From positions 1-64,000 of the forward strand of contig NZ_ONZG01000003.1 of NCBI RefSeq assembly GCF_900302455.1: DNA of 64,000 nt. Reading direction: 5' to 3'. Positions within the stretch are counted from its first letter, which is position 1. Each line of letters begins with the position of its first letter. The stretch is from Falsiruegeria mediterranea M17 (GTDB lineage: Bacteria > Pseudomonadota > Alphaproteobacteria > Rhodobacterales > Rhodobacteraceae). A model generated the notes under the pieces. The model saw only the letters and a list, made by a program, of their open reading frames with translations. It had not been told where the DNA came from and searched no databases. The translations under genes and the position numbers were made by a program. Shown here piece by piece: positions 15,691 through 26,179 of the stretch.

Positions 15691-16668
15691 ATGAAAACCT
15701 TTACCAACCTGATGGCTGCTACAGCGCTGACCGCGGCCAGTGCACTGCCGGCTGTGGCGGAAACCTGGGACATGCCGATGGCCTATTCGGCGTCGAACTT
15801 CCACTCGGCGACCGGTGCGGAGTTTGCCCAATGCGTGACCACCGGCACTGGTGGCGAAATTGAAATCGTGACCCACCCGTCGGGTTCATTGTTCAAAGGC
15901 GCCGATATCAAGCGCGCGATCCAGACTGGTCAGGCCCCGATTGGCGAGCGACTGCTGTCGGGTCACCAGAACGAAAACGCGCTTTTCGGCTTTGACTCGA
16001 TCCCGTTCCTGGCCACCTCGTTTGATGACAGTGCGAAGTTGTGGAAAGCGGCCAAGCCGTCGATCGAAAAGCTGCTGGCCGAGCAGAACCTGACACTGCT
16101 CTATGCTGTTCCGTGGCCGCCGCAGGGGCTGTACTTCAAGAACGAGGTGAACTCGGTTGCCGAAATGAAAGGTATCAAGTTCCGCAGCTACAACAACGCC
16201 ACCTCGCGTCTGGCAGAACTGACAGGCATGCTGCCTGTGACCATCGAAGCGGCTGAAATCAGCCAGGCCTTTGCCACTGGTGTGGCGGAATCCATGGTCT
16301 CGTCGGGTTCAACCGGTTACGACCGCAAAGTTTGGGAAAGCCTGGGCTTCTTCTACGAAGTGGATGCCTGGCTGCCGCGCAACTATGTGATGGTAAACTC
16401 CGAAGTGTGGGCTGAAACCGCCGACGCGCACAAGAATGTCATCAAAGGCTGTGCCGAGTTGGCGGAGTATGCGGGCAACTGGCGCGCCAAGGAATACACC
16501 GGTTTCACGCTGCAAGGCCTGCGTGACGGTGGCATGAGCGTTGGTCCGGCGTCTGAACAGATGACCGGCGAGCTGAAGGAAATCGGCGTTACCATGACCA
16601 ACGAGTGGCTCGAAGCCGCCGGTGACGAGGGCAAAGCCATCGTCGATGCCTTCAAGGCGTCACAGTAA
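15691..16668 (+). CDS. dctP: TRAP transporter solute-binding protein (DctP family)
   Basis: 325 residues with a clear signal peptide MKTFTNLMAATALTAASALP followed by AVAETWDM, cut after AVA. The mature part has the DctP layout: FHSATGAEFAQC, GADIKRAIQTGQAPIGE, the signature KGIKFRSYNNATSRLAELTG, and EISQAFATGVAESMVSSGS. The arginine in KFRSY usually grips a carboxylate, so the ligand is an organic or amino acid. The gene lies between the flavoprotein and dctQ. A strong hairpin directly after it probably lets dctP be made in excess of the membrane subunits. Confidence 0.93.
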   Translation: MKTFTNLMAATALTAASALPAVAETWDMPMAYSASNFHSATGAEFAQCVTTGTGGEIEIVTHPSGSLFKGADIKRAIQTGQAPIGERLLSGHQNENALFGFDSIPFLATSFDDSAKLWKAAKPSIEKLLAEQNLTLLYAVPWPPQGLYFKNEVNSVAEMKGIKFRSYNNATSRLAELTGMLPVTIEAAEISQAFATGVAESMVSSGSTGYDRKVWESLGFFYEVDAWLPRNYVMVNSEVWAETADAHKNVIKGCAELAEYAGNWRAKEYTGFTLQGLRDGGMSVGPASEQMTGELKEIGVTMTNEWLEAAGDEGKAIVDAFKASQ

Positions 16669-16680
16669 CGAACGAAACAC

Positions 16681-16705
16681 CGGGCGGCGCGTCACGTGCC
16701 GCCCG
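16681..16705 (+). promoter_or_regulatory. dctP-dctQ intercistronic hairpin
   Basis: CGGGCGGC (16681-16688) pairs perfectly with GCCGCCCG (16698-16705) around a 9-base loop. No T-run follows, so it is more likely an mRNA-stabilising or partial attenuation hairpin than a full terminator. Confidence 0.65.
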
Positions 16706-16732
16706 AATTCCATCCGACGGGAGGGTGACATC

Positions 16733-17263
16733 ATGGGCGTTCTGCGCGGCCTTAGGGCAGTTCTAGATTACATATACAGACTTGCAGAGATACTCGCGGC
16801 GCTCTGCATGATCGCCATCCTGGTTCTGATCCTGCTGCAAATGCTGGCCCGCTGGTCGTCCGAGGTATTCCCCGGTGCGCCGGAATACGCGGCTTATTTC
16901 ATGGCGGCGGCCTCGTTTCTGGGATTTGCAGCGGCGCTTAATCGCGGCTCGCATATCCGGGTGTCGCTGCTGCTCAATGCGGTTGGACCGGGGATGAAAC
17001 GTTATGTAGATATCTGGTGCTTTGCCGTCTCCGCTGCTGTGGTCTGGTATTTCTGCTGGCATGCGCGCCAGTTCGTGTTCTGGTCGTGGAAGTTCAATGA
17101 TGTCAGCCAAGCGCAGGACAAGACCGCGCTGTGGATTCCGCAATCGGTCATGGTGATCGGGGGGGTGATCCTGGCCATCGCGCTGACCGATCACCTGCTG
17201 CACCTGATCTTCAAGGGTGAGCACCGCATCCAACACGACAACGTCGAAACGCAGGAGGTCTGA
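16733..17263 (+). CDS. dctQ: TRAP transporter small permease (DctQ)
   Basis: 176 residues with four hydrophobic segments, the DctQ pattern. TM1 includes LAALCMIAILVLILLQMLAR, the loop APEYAAYFMAAASFLGFAAA and GSHIRVSLL are family landmarks, and TM4 is near VMVIGGVILAIALTDHLLHL. The ATG at 16733 follows GGGAGGGTGACATC and is 27 bases past the dctP hairpin; earlier in-frame starts fall inside that hairpin. The stop is 4 bases before dctM. Confidence 0.92.
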   Translation: MGVLRGLRAVLDYIYRLAEILAALCMIAILVLILLQMLARWSSEVFPGAPEYAAYFMAAASFLGFAAALNRGSHIRVSLLLNAVGPGMKRYVDIWCFAVSAAVVWYFCWHARQFVFWSWKFNDVSQAQDKTALWIPQSVMVIGGVILAIALTDHLLHLIFKGEHRIQHDNVETQEV

Positions 17264-17267
17264 GACA

Positions 17268-18587
17268 ATGGATTATGTCGTACTTGTCGTGATCTTCCTC
17301 GCCGTTCTGTTCCTGCTCTTGGGAAGCGGCGTTTGGGTCGGTATCGCCATGATGGGCGTAAGCTGGGTGGCGCTGGAGCTGTTTTCCAACTCGCGCACCA
17401 TCGGACAGGACATGGTCAGCCAGATCTGGTCGGCCTCGAAATCCTGGGAACTTGCAGCCTTGCCGATGTTCATCTGGATGGGCGAGATCTTATTCCGAAC
17501 GCGCTTGTCCGAGGACATGTTCAAAGGCCTGTCGCCGTGGATGGCAAAACTGCCGGGTGGTTTGGTGCATGCCAACATCGTCGGCTGTACCGTCTTTGCG
17601 GCCGTGTCCGGATCATCCGCCGCGACCCTGACCACCGTGGGCAAGATGTCGATCCCGGAGTTGCGCAAACGTAACTACCCCGAGACGATGACGATCGGCA
17701 CCTTGGCCGGTGCGGCGACACTTGGCCTGATGATCCCGCCGTCGCTAACCCTGATCGTCTACGGCGTGACCATTGATGGTGTCTCGATCATCAAACTGTT
17801 CTTTGCTGGCGTTCTGCCAGGTCTGGTTCTGGCTTCGATGTTCATGATCTATGTGGCGGTCTATTCCAAACTCTCCAAGAGCTGGAACCCGTCGCAAGAA
17901 GACGGGATGTCCTTTATGGACAAACTCAAGAACTCACGCTTTCTGATCCCGGTGATCCTGCTGGTTCTGACCGTGATCGGCTCGATGTACCTGGGCTTTG
18001 CCACCCCGACCGAGGCTGCGGCCATTGGTGTGGTCGGCGCATGGGTCCTGGCTTTGATCCAAGGGTCGCTGAACTGGCAGACGTTCCGCGACAGCACCAT
18101 CGGCGCGGTGCGAACTTCGGCCATGATCGCACTGATCCTTGCGGGGTCTGCCTTCCTGAAATTCGCGATGGCCAAGACCGGCCTGCCCAAGGAGTTGGCC
18201 GAGCTTATCGCCGGGTGGGAGTTCACCAAGTTCTGGCTGCTGATGGTCCTTTTGGTGTTCTACATCATCCTGGGCTGTTTCCTGGACGGGATTTCGACCG
18301 TGGTTCTGACCATGGCCGTGTTGGAACCTGTGGTGCGCGAAGCGGGCATCGACCTGATCTGGTTCGGTATCTTCATCGTGGTTGTGGTTGAGATGGCGCA
18401 GATCACGCCGCCCATCGGGTTCAACCTGTTTGTGATGCAAGGGATGACGCAGCATGAGATGGGATTCATTGCCCGTGCGGCGTTCCCGATGTTCATGATC
18501 ATGGTGTTGATGGTCTTTGTTCTCATCGCCTTCCCCGACCTTGCGACCTGGTTGCCCGACAATCTACGATCCGGGCCAGGCGGCTAA
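17268..18587 (+). CDS. dctM: TRAP transporter large permease (DctM)
   Basis: 439 residues of the IT-superfamily elevator transporter, with about 11-12 hydrophobic segments. Landmarks are AAVSGSSAATLTTVGKMSIP, GAATLGLMIPPSLTLIVYG and, near the end, ITPPIGFNLFVMQG, the sodium- and substrate-site hairpins of this family. The start at 17268 has AGGAGG upstream; the longer frame from 17217 would overlap dctQ. It works with DctQ and DctP to drive Na+-coupled import. Confidence 0.93.
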   Translation: MDYVVLVVIFLAVLFLLLGSGVWVGIAMMGVSWVALELFSNSRTIGQDMVSQIWSASKSWELAALPMFIWMGEILFRTRLSEDMFKGLSPWMAKLPGGLVHANIVGCTVFAAVSGSSAATLTTVGKMSIPELRKRNYPETMTIGTLAGAATLGLMIPPSLTLIVYGVTIDGVSIIKLFFAGVLPGLVLASMFMIYVAVYSKLSKSWNPSQEDGMSFMDKLKNSRFLIPVILLVLTVIGSMYLGFATPTEAAAIGVVGAWVLALIQGSLNWQTFRDSTIGAVRTSAMIALILAGSAFLKFAMAKTGLPKELAELIAGWEFTKFWLLMVLLVFYIILGCFLDGISTVVLTMAVLEPVVREAGIDLIWFGIFIVVVVEMAQITPPIGFNLFVMQGMTQHEMGFIARAAFPMFMIMVLMVFVLIAFPDLATWLPDNLRSGPGG

Positions 18588-18602
18588 GGCAGAGGACGTG
18601 AC

Positions 18603-19526
18603 ATGTTCGGCAATGGGCTGGCGTTCATCGCACGGCATGGAAAGTTTGGCCTGATCATCGGATTGATGGCGGGGTTGGCATTGCCCGACCTGGCCATCAT
18701 CCTCAGGCCCTGGATCCCGGAAATGGTGGCCCTGCTGCTCTTTCTGACGGCGTTCCGGATCGGCCCGCGCGAGGCTATGGGAAATCTGGGTGACCTACGC
18801 ACCACGGCTGTCACGGCGTTGTGCCTGCAACTGGGGCTGCCGCTGTTGTTCTTGTTCGGGCTATGGGTTTTCGGGGCGCAGTTCACCCCGCTGGCTATGG
18901 CCATCGTCCTGATGTTGGCCGCGCCGTCGGTAACAGGTTCGGCAAATTTCTCGATCCTGCTGGGGCATGATCCGGCGCCTGCGTTGCGGCTCTTGATCCT
19001 GGGCACGGCGATTTTGCCGCTGACCTGCGTTCCGGTGATGTATCTGTTGCCCGAACTTGGCGGATTGCAGGCGACTCTGCTGGCGGCAGGGCGGTTGTTG
19101 GTGGTGATCCTGATCGCGGCGGTGTTGGGGTTTGCTTTACGACACTTCGGGTTCCCGAAGCTGTCGGAGGAGCGTCGCAGCGCCGTAGACGGGCTGACTG
19201 TGATTGCCCTGGCCATCATCGTGATTGCACTGATGTCCGCGATCCGCCCGGCCTTTGCCCGAGATCCGGCAGAGCTAGCGTTCTGGCTGGTGGCGGCCTT
19301 TGCCATCAACTTTGGCGCGCAGATCGTAACCTATGCGTTGTTGAAGGCCAAAGGACGCACGGACGCCGTTCCGATTTCAATCGTTTCGGGCAACCGGAAC
19401 TTTGCTCTTTTCTTTGTGGCGCTTTCGCCCGAGATAACCGAACCGTTGTTGATTTTCCTGGGGTGTTACCAGTTTCCCATGTACCTGACCCCAACCCTGT
19501 TGCGGAGGCTCTATGACCCACGCTGA
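18603..19526 (+). CDS. BASS-family (bile acid:Na+ symporter-like) membrane carrier
   Basis: 307 residues with about 9-10 hydrophobic segments and the BASS-type layout: GLIIGLMAGLALPDLA near the start, then VLMLAAPSVTGSANFSILLG, where helices cross over, and VSGNRNFALFFVAL in the second half. These proteins carry organic acids with sodium. It starts 15 bases after dctM and overlaps pxpB by 14 bases, so it belongs to the same operon. A second carrier in one operon with a TRAP system could serve export or a related substrate. Confidence 0.75.
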   Translation: MFGNGLAFIARHGKFGLIIGLMAGLALPDLAIILRPWIPEMVALLLFLTAFRIGPREAMGNLGDLRTTAVTALCLQLGLPLLFLFGLWVFGAQFTPLAMAIVLMLAAPSVTGSANFSILLGHDPAPALRLLILGTAILPLTCVPVMYLLPELGGLQATLLAAGRLLVVILIAAVLGFALRHFGFPKLSEERRSAVDGLTVIALAIIVIALMSAIRPAFARDPAELAFWLVAAFAINFGAQIVTYALLKAKGRTDAVPISIVSGNRNFALFFVALSPEITEPLLIFLGCYQFPMYLTPTLLRRLYDPR

Positions 19527-20262
19527 CCAATTCCCCATGGTGCGCAATGTCGGGCTGGACGGGATGCTTGTGACTTTTGCGGACACGATGACCGAAACAT
19601 CGAACCGTGCTGCTTTGGCTTTTCGGGGGATGATGGAGGCCGAACGGCCATCGGGTGTCATTGAGACTTCGACCTCTCTGGCATCTGCCTATGTGCGGTT
19701 TGATCCGGGACAGTTGAGCCACGTTGAGTGTGAAGGTTGGTTGAACCGGTTGTTGGCAGATCGTGACTGGTACGCGGCGCGCCTGCCAAAGGGGCGCAAG
19801 TTCTGGCGTGTTCCCACGGTTTATGGAACAGACCTTGCGCCGCAACTCGAAGATGCGGCTGCGGCCGCGGGCCTGTCGGCCTCGGACGCGGTCGAAAGGC
19901 TCGCATCGTCCCGTGTCCGGGTGCTCACCATCGGGTTTGCGCCGGGTCAGCCATACCTTGGGCCGCTGGAGCCTGCGTTTGACATCCCGCGCCTCAAAGA
20001 GCTGAACCCCATGGTGCCAGAGGGTGCATTGGTGCTGGCGATCTCGCAGTTTGTGCTGTTTTCGGGGCCTACGCCTACGGGTTGGCGGCATGTGGGGCAG
20101 ACGGCCTTTCGGTGTTTTCAGCCGGAGCGTACGCCGACGTTTGCACTGAACCCCGGGGACGAGATGCAGTTTGTGTCGATCACGCCTGATGAGTTGGACG
20201 AGATCCGCACCCGCAATGAAGATGGCTATGGTGGTGCGCAGATCGAGGAGATCGAGGCATGA
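19513..20262 (+). CDS. pxpB: 5-oxoprolinase subunit PxpB (KipI / allophanate hydrolase subunit 1 family)
   Basis: 249 residues. The second half carries the family core: VLTIGFAPGQPYLGPLE, FDIPRLKE and VPEGALVLAISQFVLFSGPT, ending in GWRHVGQT and LNPGDEMQFVSI. PxpB works with PxpC and PxpA to open 5-oxoproline to glutamate with ATP. GGAGG lies before the ATG, which overlaps the carrier gene; the stop overlaps pxpC (ATGA). Confidence 0.87.
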   Translation: MTHADQFPMVRNVGLDGMLVTFADTMTETSNRAALAFRGMMEAERPSGVIETSTSLASAYVRFDPGQLSHVECEGWLNRLLADRDWYAARLPKGRKFWRVPTVYGTDLAPQLEDAAAAAGLSASDAVERLASSRVRVLTIGFAPGQPYLGPLEPAFDIPRLKELNPMVPEGALVLAISQFVLFSGPTPTGWRHVGQTAFRCFQPERTPTFALNPGDEMQFVSITPDELDEIRTRNEDGYGGAQIEEIEA

Positions 20263-21272
20263 GTTTGCATGTTCTTCGCATCGGTCCCGCGTGTACGATC
20301 CAGGATCAAGGGCGCTTTGGGTATACCGAACAGGGATTGTCGCGGGCGGGTGCTGCCGATCTGATGGCCTTGCACGAGGGCGCGGCGTTGCTGGGCCAAT
20401 CGCCGCAGCTTGCCGCGTTGGAGATGGCTGGGATGGGGGGCGAGTTCGAAGCGTCCCAGGACATGCGCATCGCCCTGACTGGGGCGCCGATGGCGTGCAG
20501 CATTGATGGAACGCCTGCGGTCTGGAATGCCTCGCATCAGCTGCTCAAGGGGCAGCACCTGAGCCTTGGGGCCGTGTCGCGGGGCAGCTATGGCTACTTG
20601 CATGTGGGTGGCGGGATTGCCTCTGACCCGTTCCTTGGATCGCGTGCCGTGCATCTGACAGCCAAGGTGGGGCAAGTGGCGGCAGCGGGCGATGCGCTGC
20701 CTGTTGGGCAAGACGATGGGGACGCTGGGCAAAAGATCGCCGTGTCCGACCGGTTTCAGGGCGGCACTCTACATGTTGTGCGCAGTTTCCAGAGCGACCT
20801 GTTTGACGACGCGACCCGGGCCCGGTTCGAGCAGACAGAGTTCACACGCGGTCCCCGGGCCAACCGCATGGGAATGCAGCTGGACAGTGCGGGCGAGGGC
20901 TTTGCCGCCAAGGGGCAGCTCAATATCCTGTCCGAGGTTATCACGCCAGGCGATATCCAGATGACGGGCACCGGCAACCCTTTCATCCTGCTAAACGAAT
21001 GTCAGACGACCGGAGGATACCCCCGGATTGCAACCGTGTTGCCGTGTGACTTGCCCCGCGCGGCGCAGACACCGGCAGGGGGGGCGATCCGGTTCAAGTT
21101 TGTGACGCTAGAAGAGGCGGCAGATCTGCAAGCGGCTTTCGTGCGCGATCTGGGGCGTTTGCCCAGCAAGACCGAGGCATTGGTACGCAACCCGCATGAC
21201 ATTTCGGACTTGCTGTCCTACCAACTCATCAGTGGTGTGGTCTCGGCCACCGAAAAAGGAGACCCCCAATGA
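20259..21272 (+). CDS. pxpC: 5-oxoprolinase subunit PxpC (KipA / biotin-dependent carboxyltransferase family)
   Basis: 337 residues. It begins LRIGPACTIQDQGRFGYTEQ, the standard opening of this family, followed by GLSRAGAADLMAL, GAPMACSIDG, GYLHVGGGI and SRAVHLTAKVG. Later landmarks are SNRMGMQL-like ANRMGMQLDS and ILLNECQTTGGYPRIATVL. It overlaps pxpB and pxpA by four bases each, implying translational coupling in a fixed ratio. Confidence 0.9.
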   Translation: MSLHVLRIGPACTIQDQGRFGYTEQGLSRAGAADLMALHEGAALLGQSPQLAALEMAGMGGEFEASQDMRIALTGAPMACSIDGTPAVWNASHQLLKGQHLSLGAVSRGSYGYLHVGGGIASDPFLGSRAVHLTAKVGQVAAAGDALPVGQDDGDAGQKIAVSDRFQGGTLHVVRSFQSDLFDDATRARFEQTEFTRGPRANRMGMQLDSAGEGFAAKGQLNILSEVITPGDIQMTGTGNPFILLNECQTTGGYPRIATVLPCDLPRAAQTPAGGAIRFKFVTLEEAADLQAAFVRDLGRLPSKTEALVRNPHDISDLLSYQLISGVVSATEKGDPQ

Positions 21273-22030
21273 CCCAAGTCGATCTGAACGCGGATATGGG
21301 CGAGAGCTTTGGCCCCTGGAAGATGGGCGATGATGAGAACCTGTTGCAGGTGATCACCTCGGCCAACATTGCTTGTGGGTTTCACGCGGGGGACCCGGAT
21401 GTGATGGCCAAGACCATGACAATCGCGGCTGAAAACGATGTCGGTATCGGGGCGCATCCCGGCTTTCCCGACCTGCAAGGGTTTGGTCGCCGCAACATGA
21501 AGGTGCCTCATGCCTCTCTGCGCAATCTGGTGCGCTATCAGCTGGGGGCGGCGATTGGCATGGCGCAGGCCGTGGGCACCAAGGTGCGGCATCTGAAATT
21601 GCATGGAGCGCTGGCCAACATGTGCTCGGTTGATCTGGACATGGCGCGGGCCTGTTATCAGGGCGCGTTGGACGTGGATCCGGACATCATCGTGATGGTG
21701 CTGGCCGTGACCAAGCAGGAAGAGGCCGTGCGGGAACTGGGCTGCAAATGGGTTGGCGAGATATTTGCCGACCGGGCTTATAATGATGACGGCACGCTCG
21801 TGGATCGGTCGCTGCCGGGGGCCGTTATCCATGATGCGAACGTGGCAGGGCCGCGTATCCTGGAAATGGTCAAGGAAGGCGCGATCATCACCGAGAGCGG
21901 CAAGCGGCTGGAGACCTCGATCGACACCATCTGCCTGCATGGCGATGGGGCGACAGCGTTGCAGATCGCTCGGTCGGTTAAACGCTGCCTGACCGAAGGC
22001 GGGGTCGAGGTGACCAAGTTCGTGCGCTGA
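21269..22030 (+). CDS. pxpA: 5-oxoprolinase subunit PxpA (LamB/YcsF family)
   Basis: 253 residues with an intact family pattern: VDLNADMGESFGPWKMGDDE, then VITSANIACGFHAGDPDVM, IGAHPGFPDLQGFGRR and VRHLKLHGALANM. The acidic and histidine residues of these motifs form the active site. Last gene of the dadA-type/TRAP/pxp operon, followed by a strong hairpin. Confidence 0.92.
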   Translation: MTQVDLNADMGESFGPWKMGDDENLLQVITSANIACGFHAGDPDVMAKTMTIAAENDVGIGAHPGFPDLQGFGRRNMKVPHASLRNLVRYQLGAAIGMAQAVGTKVRHLKLHGALANMCSVDLDMARACYQGALDVDPDIIVMVLAVTKQEEAVRELGCKWVGEIFADRAYNDDGTLVDRSLPGAVIHDANVAGPRILEMVKEGAIITESGKRLETSIDTICLHGDGATALQIARSVKRCLTEGGVEVTKFVR

Positions 22031-22042
22031 ACGCTGGAAAAT

Positions 22043-22067
22043 GGGGGCCGTTGAACTCACGGCCCCC
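22043..22067. terminator. Bidirectional terminator between pxpA and thiC
   Basis: GGGGGCCGT (22043-22051) pairs perfectly with ACGGCCCCC (22059-22067) around a 7-base loop, in the 44-base gap between the 3' ends of two convergent genes. Confidence 0.75.
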
Positions 22068-22074
22068 GCACTCG

Positions 22075-24232
<2,158 letters not shown>

Positions 24233-25630
24233 TCAGGAGGTTCCGACCGCAAAGCCACATGCACGCAGCGCGTCCACGAGTCCGGCACCTGTGGCCAGAT
24301 CGTGCCCCGGCGCTGCGGTGTCTCCGGTCGCCGTGGTGCCGTCGGTCACATCCACTGACCGCGCATTCAACACTTGGCGGATTTGCGCTGGGCTCAAACC
24401 TTTGGAGATTTGTTTGAGCAGCGCCACCAAACCTGCGGTCTGCGGGCAGGCCGCTGACGTGCCCGAGAATATTCCCCACCCGCTCTGGCTGCGACCCGAC
24501 GGGAAGTTTTCGCCATCCAGCTCAGAGTCCGGCGGTACGGGCAACATGATGTGCGCGCTTTGCGGCGACATTTCCGAGCGTCCGACGAGACCGCAGAAAT
24601 CGGGAATGTTCTGTCCCGGATACAGCAGGCTGCGAAATGAGCTCGCGTAGTTGGACGCCTCGATACTGCCGTCTTCGTTCAACGTCACGCCGCCGACCGA
24701 GATCACGTCGGGGTGGCTGGCAGGAAAGGCACGATGGCCGTTTCCTGCAGAAAACAGAACCGCGATGTTGCGTTGGATGGCGTCGTTGATCACGGCTTCG
24801 ACATCCATGACCTCAAAGAACATGTTCGGATCGTTGAGACGCAGTTCATCCTTGGTCATGCGATCGATGTTGTAGCCCCAGGAATTGGTCATCACGTCGG
24901 GATTCTGGTCGATGCAGGTTTCAAGAGTCCCTGCCGCGCTGGACCCATGCTTGACCCCGAACACGGTGCAATCTGGTGCAACGGCAAAAATATTGCCCGC
25001 CTCACCTGTGCCATGGCCGGAGTTGTCTAGATCAGCAGGGCCAGACCCGGGGGAGGCCGTCGGGATCAGTTTTAGCCCGGACCGGACGTAATAGGGATGG
25101 AGCATGAAACCCGTGTCGGCCATGGCAACACGCACGCCCTTTCCGGTCCAGCCGTTCATATGACATCGGGCCGCATTCAAGGCCAGGCGCACATCGGCCA
25201 ACCGCAGATGGTAGATATTCTCGATTGGCGGAAACGGCAGGGGGGCAAAGAATTCAACCGGACGCGGGACATAGGCGAAAGCGATGGAATCCTGCAGCGC
25301 CTCGGGCACGCTAAGTGCCGCAGCGGGGCGGTTGAACGTTTCGTTCAAAGACACAGAGCGGTCGTCACTGGCACGGGTTGGGTGCTGCTCCATGGCGACG
25401 TCCCCGAACACGTCCGCCATTTCCTGTTCGTCCAATTGGACGTCCAAACGTTTGAGTGGGCTTGCTTCTTGTGGAATTGCCCGATCATCGAAGGCTTTGA
25501 TGGCCTTGTTCATGGATCGGCGCTCTGGGGCGACCGAACCACTCAACCGCTCTTGGGGCATGGATACATAGTCTGAAAACGTCACACGCTGAGAGCTGCG
25601 CGGAACCAGTCGTACAGTTGTCTTTGTCAT
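24233..25630 (-). CDS. Subtilisin-like serine protease (S8)
   Basis: 465 residues with a complete S8 catalytic set: D172 (VAMADTGF), H206 (NSGHGTGEAGNIF), oxyanion N297 (FSAGNG) and S392 (SGTSAACPQTAGLV). The first 140 residues are not protease-like and hold a charged, low-complexity linker (PERRSMNKAIKAFDDR); there is no signal peptide and no I9 propeptide in cis. AAAGGAG sits 8 bases before the ATG. It begins 17 bases after a small gene whose product looks like a separate propeptide, so the two probably form a split zymogen. Intracellular action or non-Sec export is likely. Confidence 0.9.
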   Translation of the reverse strand: MTKTTVRLVPRSSQRVTFSDYVSMPQERLSGSVAPERRSMNKAIKAFDDRAIPQEASPLKRLDVQLDEQEMADVFGDVAMEQHPTRASDDRSVSLNETFNRPAAALSVPEALQDSIAFAYVPRPVEFFAPLPFPPIENIYHLRLADVRLALNAARCHMNGWTGKGVRVAMADTGFMLHPYYVRSGLKLIPTASPGSGPADLDNSGHGTGEAGNIFAVAPDCTVFGVKHGSSAAGTLETCIDQNPDVMTNSWGYNIDRMTKDELRLNDPNMFFEVMDVEAVINDAIQRNIAVLFSAGNGHRAFPASHPDVISVGGVTLNEDGSIEASNYASSFRSLLYPGQNIPDFCGLVGRSEMSPQSAHIMLPVPPDSELDGENFPSGRSQSGWGIFSGTSAACPQTAGLVALLKQISKGLSPAQIRQVLNARSVDVTDGTTATGDTAAPGHDLATGAGLVDALRACGFAVGTS

Positions 25631-25647
25631 TTCAAAATCTCCTTTGG

Positions 25648-25947
25648 TCAGAAAAAATCAGGTTTCCTTGGAATGTAGGCAGAGACCGGAAAATTCGGTT
25701 CTGCCAGTTTCAAATCAGGCCCCTCTACAACAGAGTGACCGTGGCCTTCGTCAGCGATGGTTATTCCCAAAGCCGCTTCCAGTTTTGCCCGTGGTCCACG
25801 AACCTCGATCGAGCGATCGGTGCTGGCTTCCACATCAAGATCGAACTCTTGCAAACGAGTTCGAACAGCTTCGATTGTTTGGCGGTTCGGTTTCTCAGTG
25901 ATCAGCCGAACAGTCAGAACAGTTGTATGATTCCCAGAGGCGGGCAT
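25648..25947 (-). CDS. Small propeptide-like protein encoded just before the subtilase
   Basis: 99 residues. The fold-like pattern TVRLITEKPNRQTIEAVRTR, LQEFDLDVEAS, SIEVRGPRAKLEAALGITI resembles a protease propeptide (beta-alpha-beta with V..L..FGL.V and a late KLE.ALG), as in the pro-kumamolisin and I9 families. It is preceded by AGGAG 6-7 bases before ATG 25947. Longer in-frame starts (26028 gives a hydrophobic MQVLTLTRPLLAILASAQIW that could be a signal peptide) lack a ribosome site. Likely a chaperone or inhibitor acting in trans on the protease 17 bases downstream; the family match is weak and the role inferred. Confidence 0.65.
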   Translation of the reverse strand: MPASGNHTTVLTVRLITEKPNRQTIEAVRTRLQEFDLDVEASTDRSIEVRGPRAKLEAALGITIADEGHGHSVVEGPDLKLAEPNFPVSAYIPRKPDFF

Positions 25948-26124
25948 CGTGTCTCCTGCTGCAAACAACCAAATTTGGGCGCTTGCCAAAATTGCAAGCA
26001 ATGGGCGCGTCAAGGTAAGAACCTGCATCCAGACTATCATGAAACGGGTGCAAAACAAACCGATGCGGTTCAACCGTGAATGCGGACAATTCCTTTCAAT
26101 CGCCACCTTCACCAAAAAGAAAAA

Positions 26125-26146
26125 GACCATGGTTTGATCCATGGCC
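26125..26146 (-). terminator. Rho-independent terminator after the D,D-carboxypeptidase gene
   Basis: On the minus strand GGCCATGG pairs with CCATGGTC around a 6-base loop, then TTTTTCTTTTT follows. It ends transcription of the 26180-27595 gene before the propeptide-subtilase pair, which therefore needs its own promoter. Confidence 0.8.
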
Positions 26147-26179
26147 TTTTTACTTACGAGGTAGTGCTGGTGGTAATTT

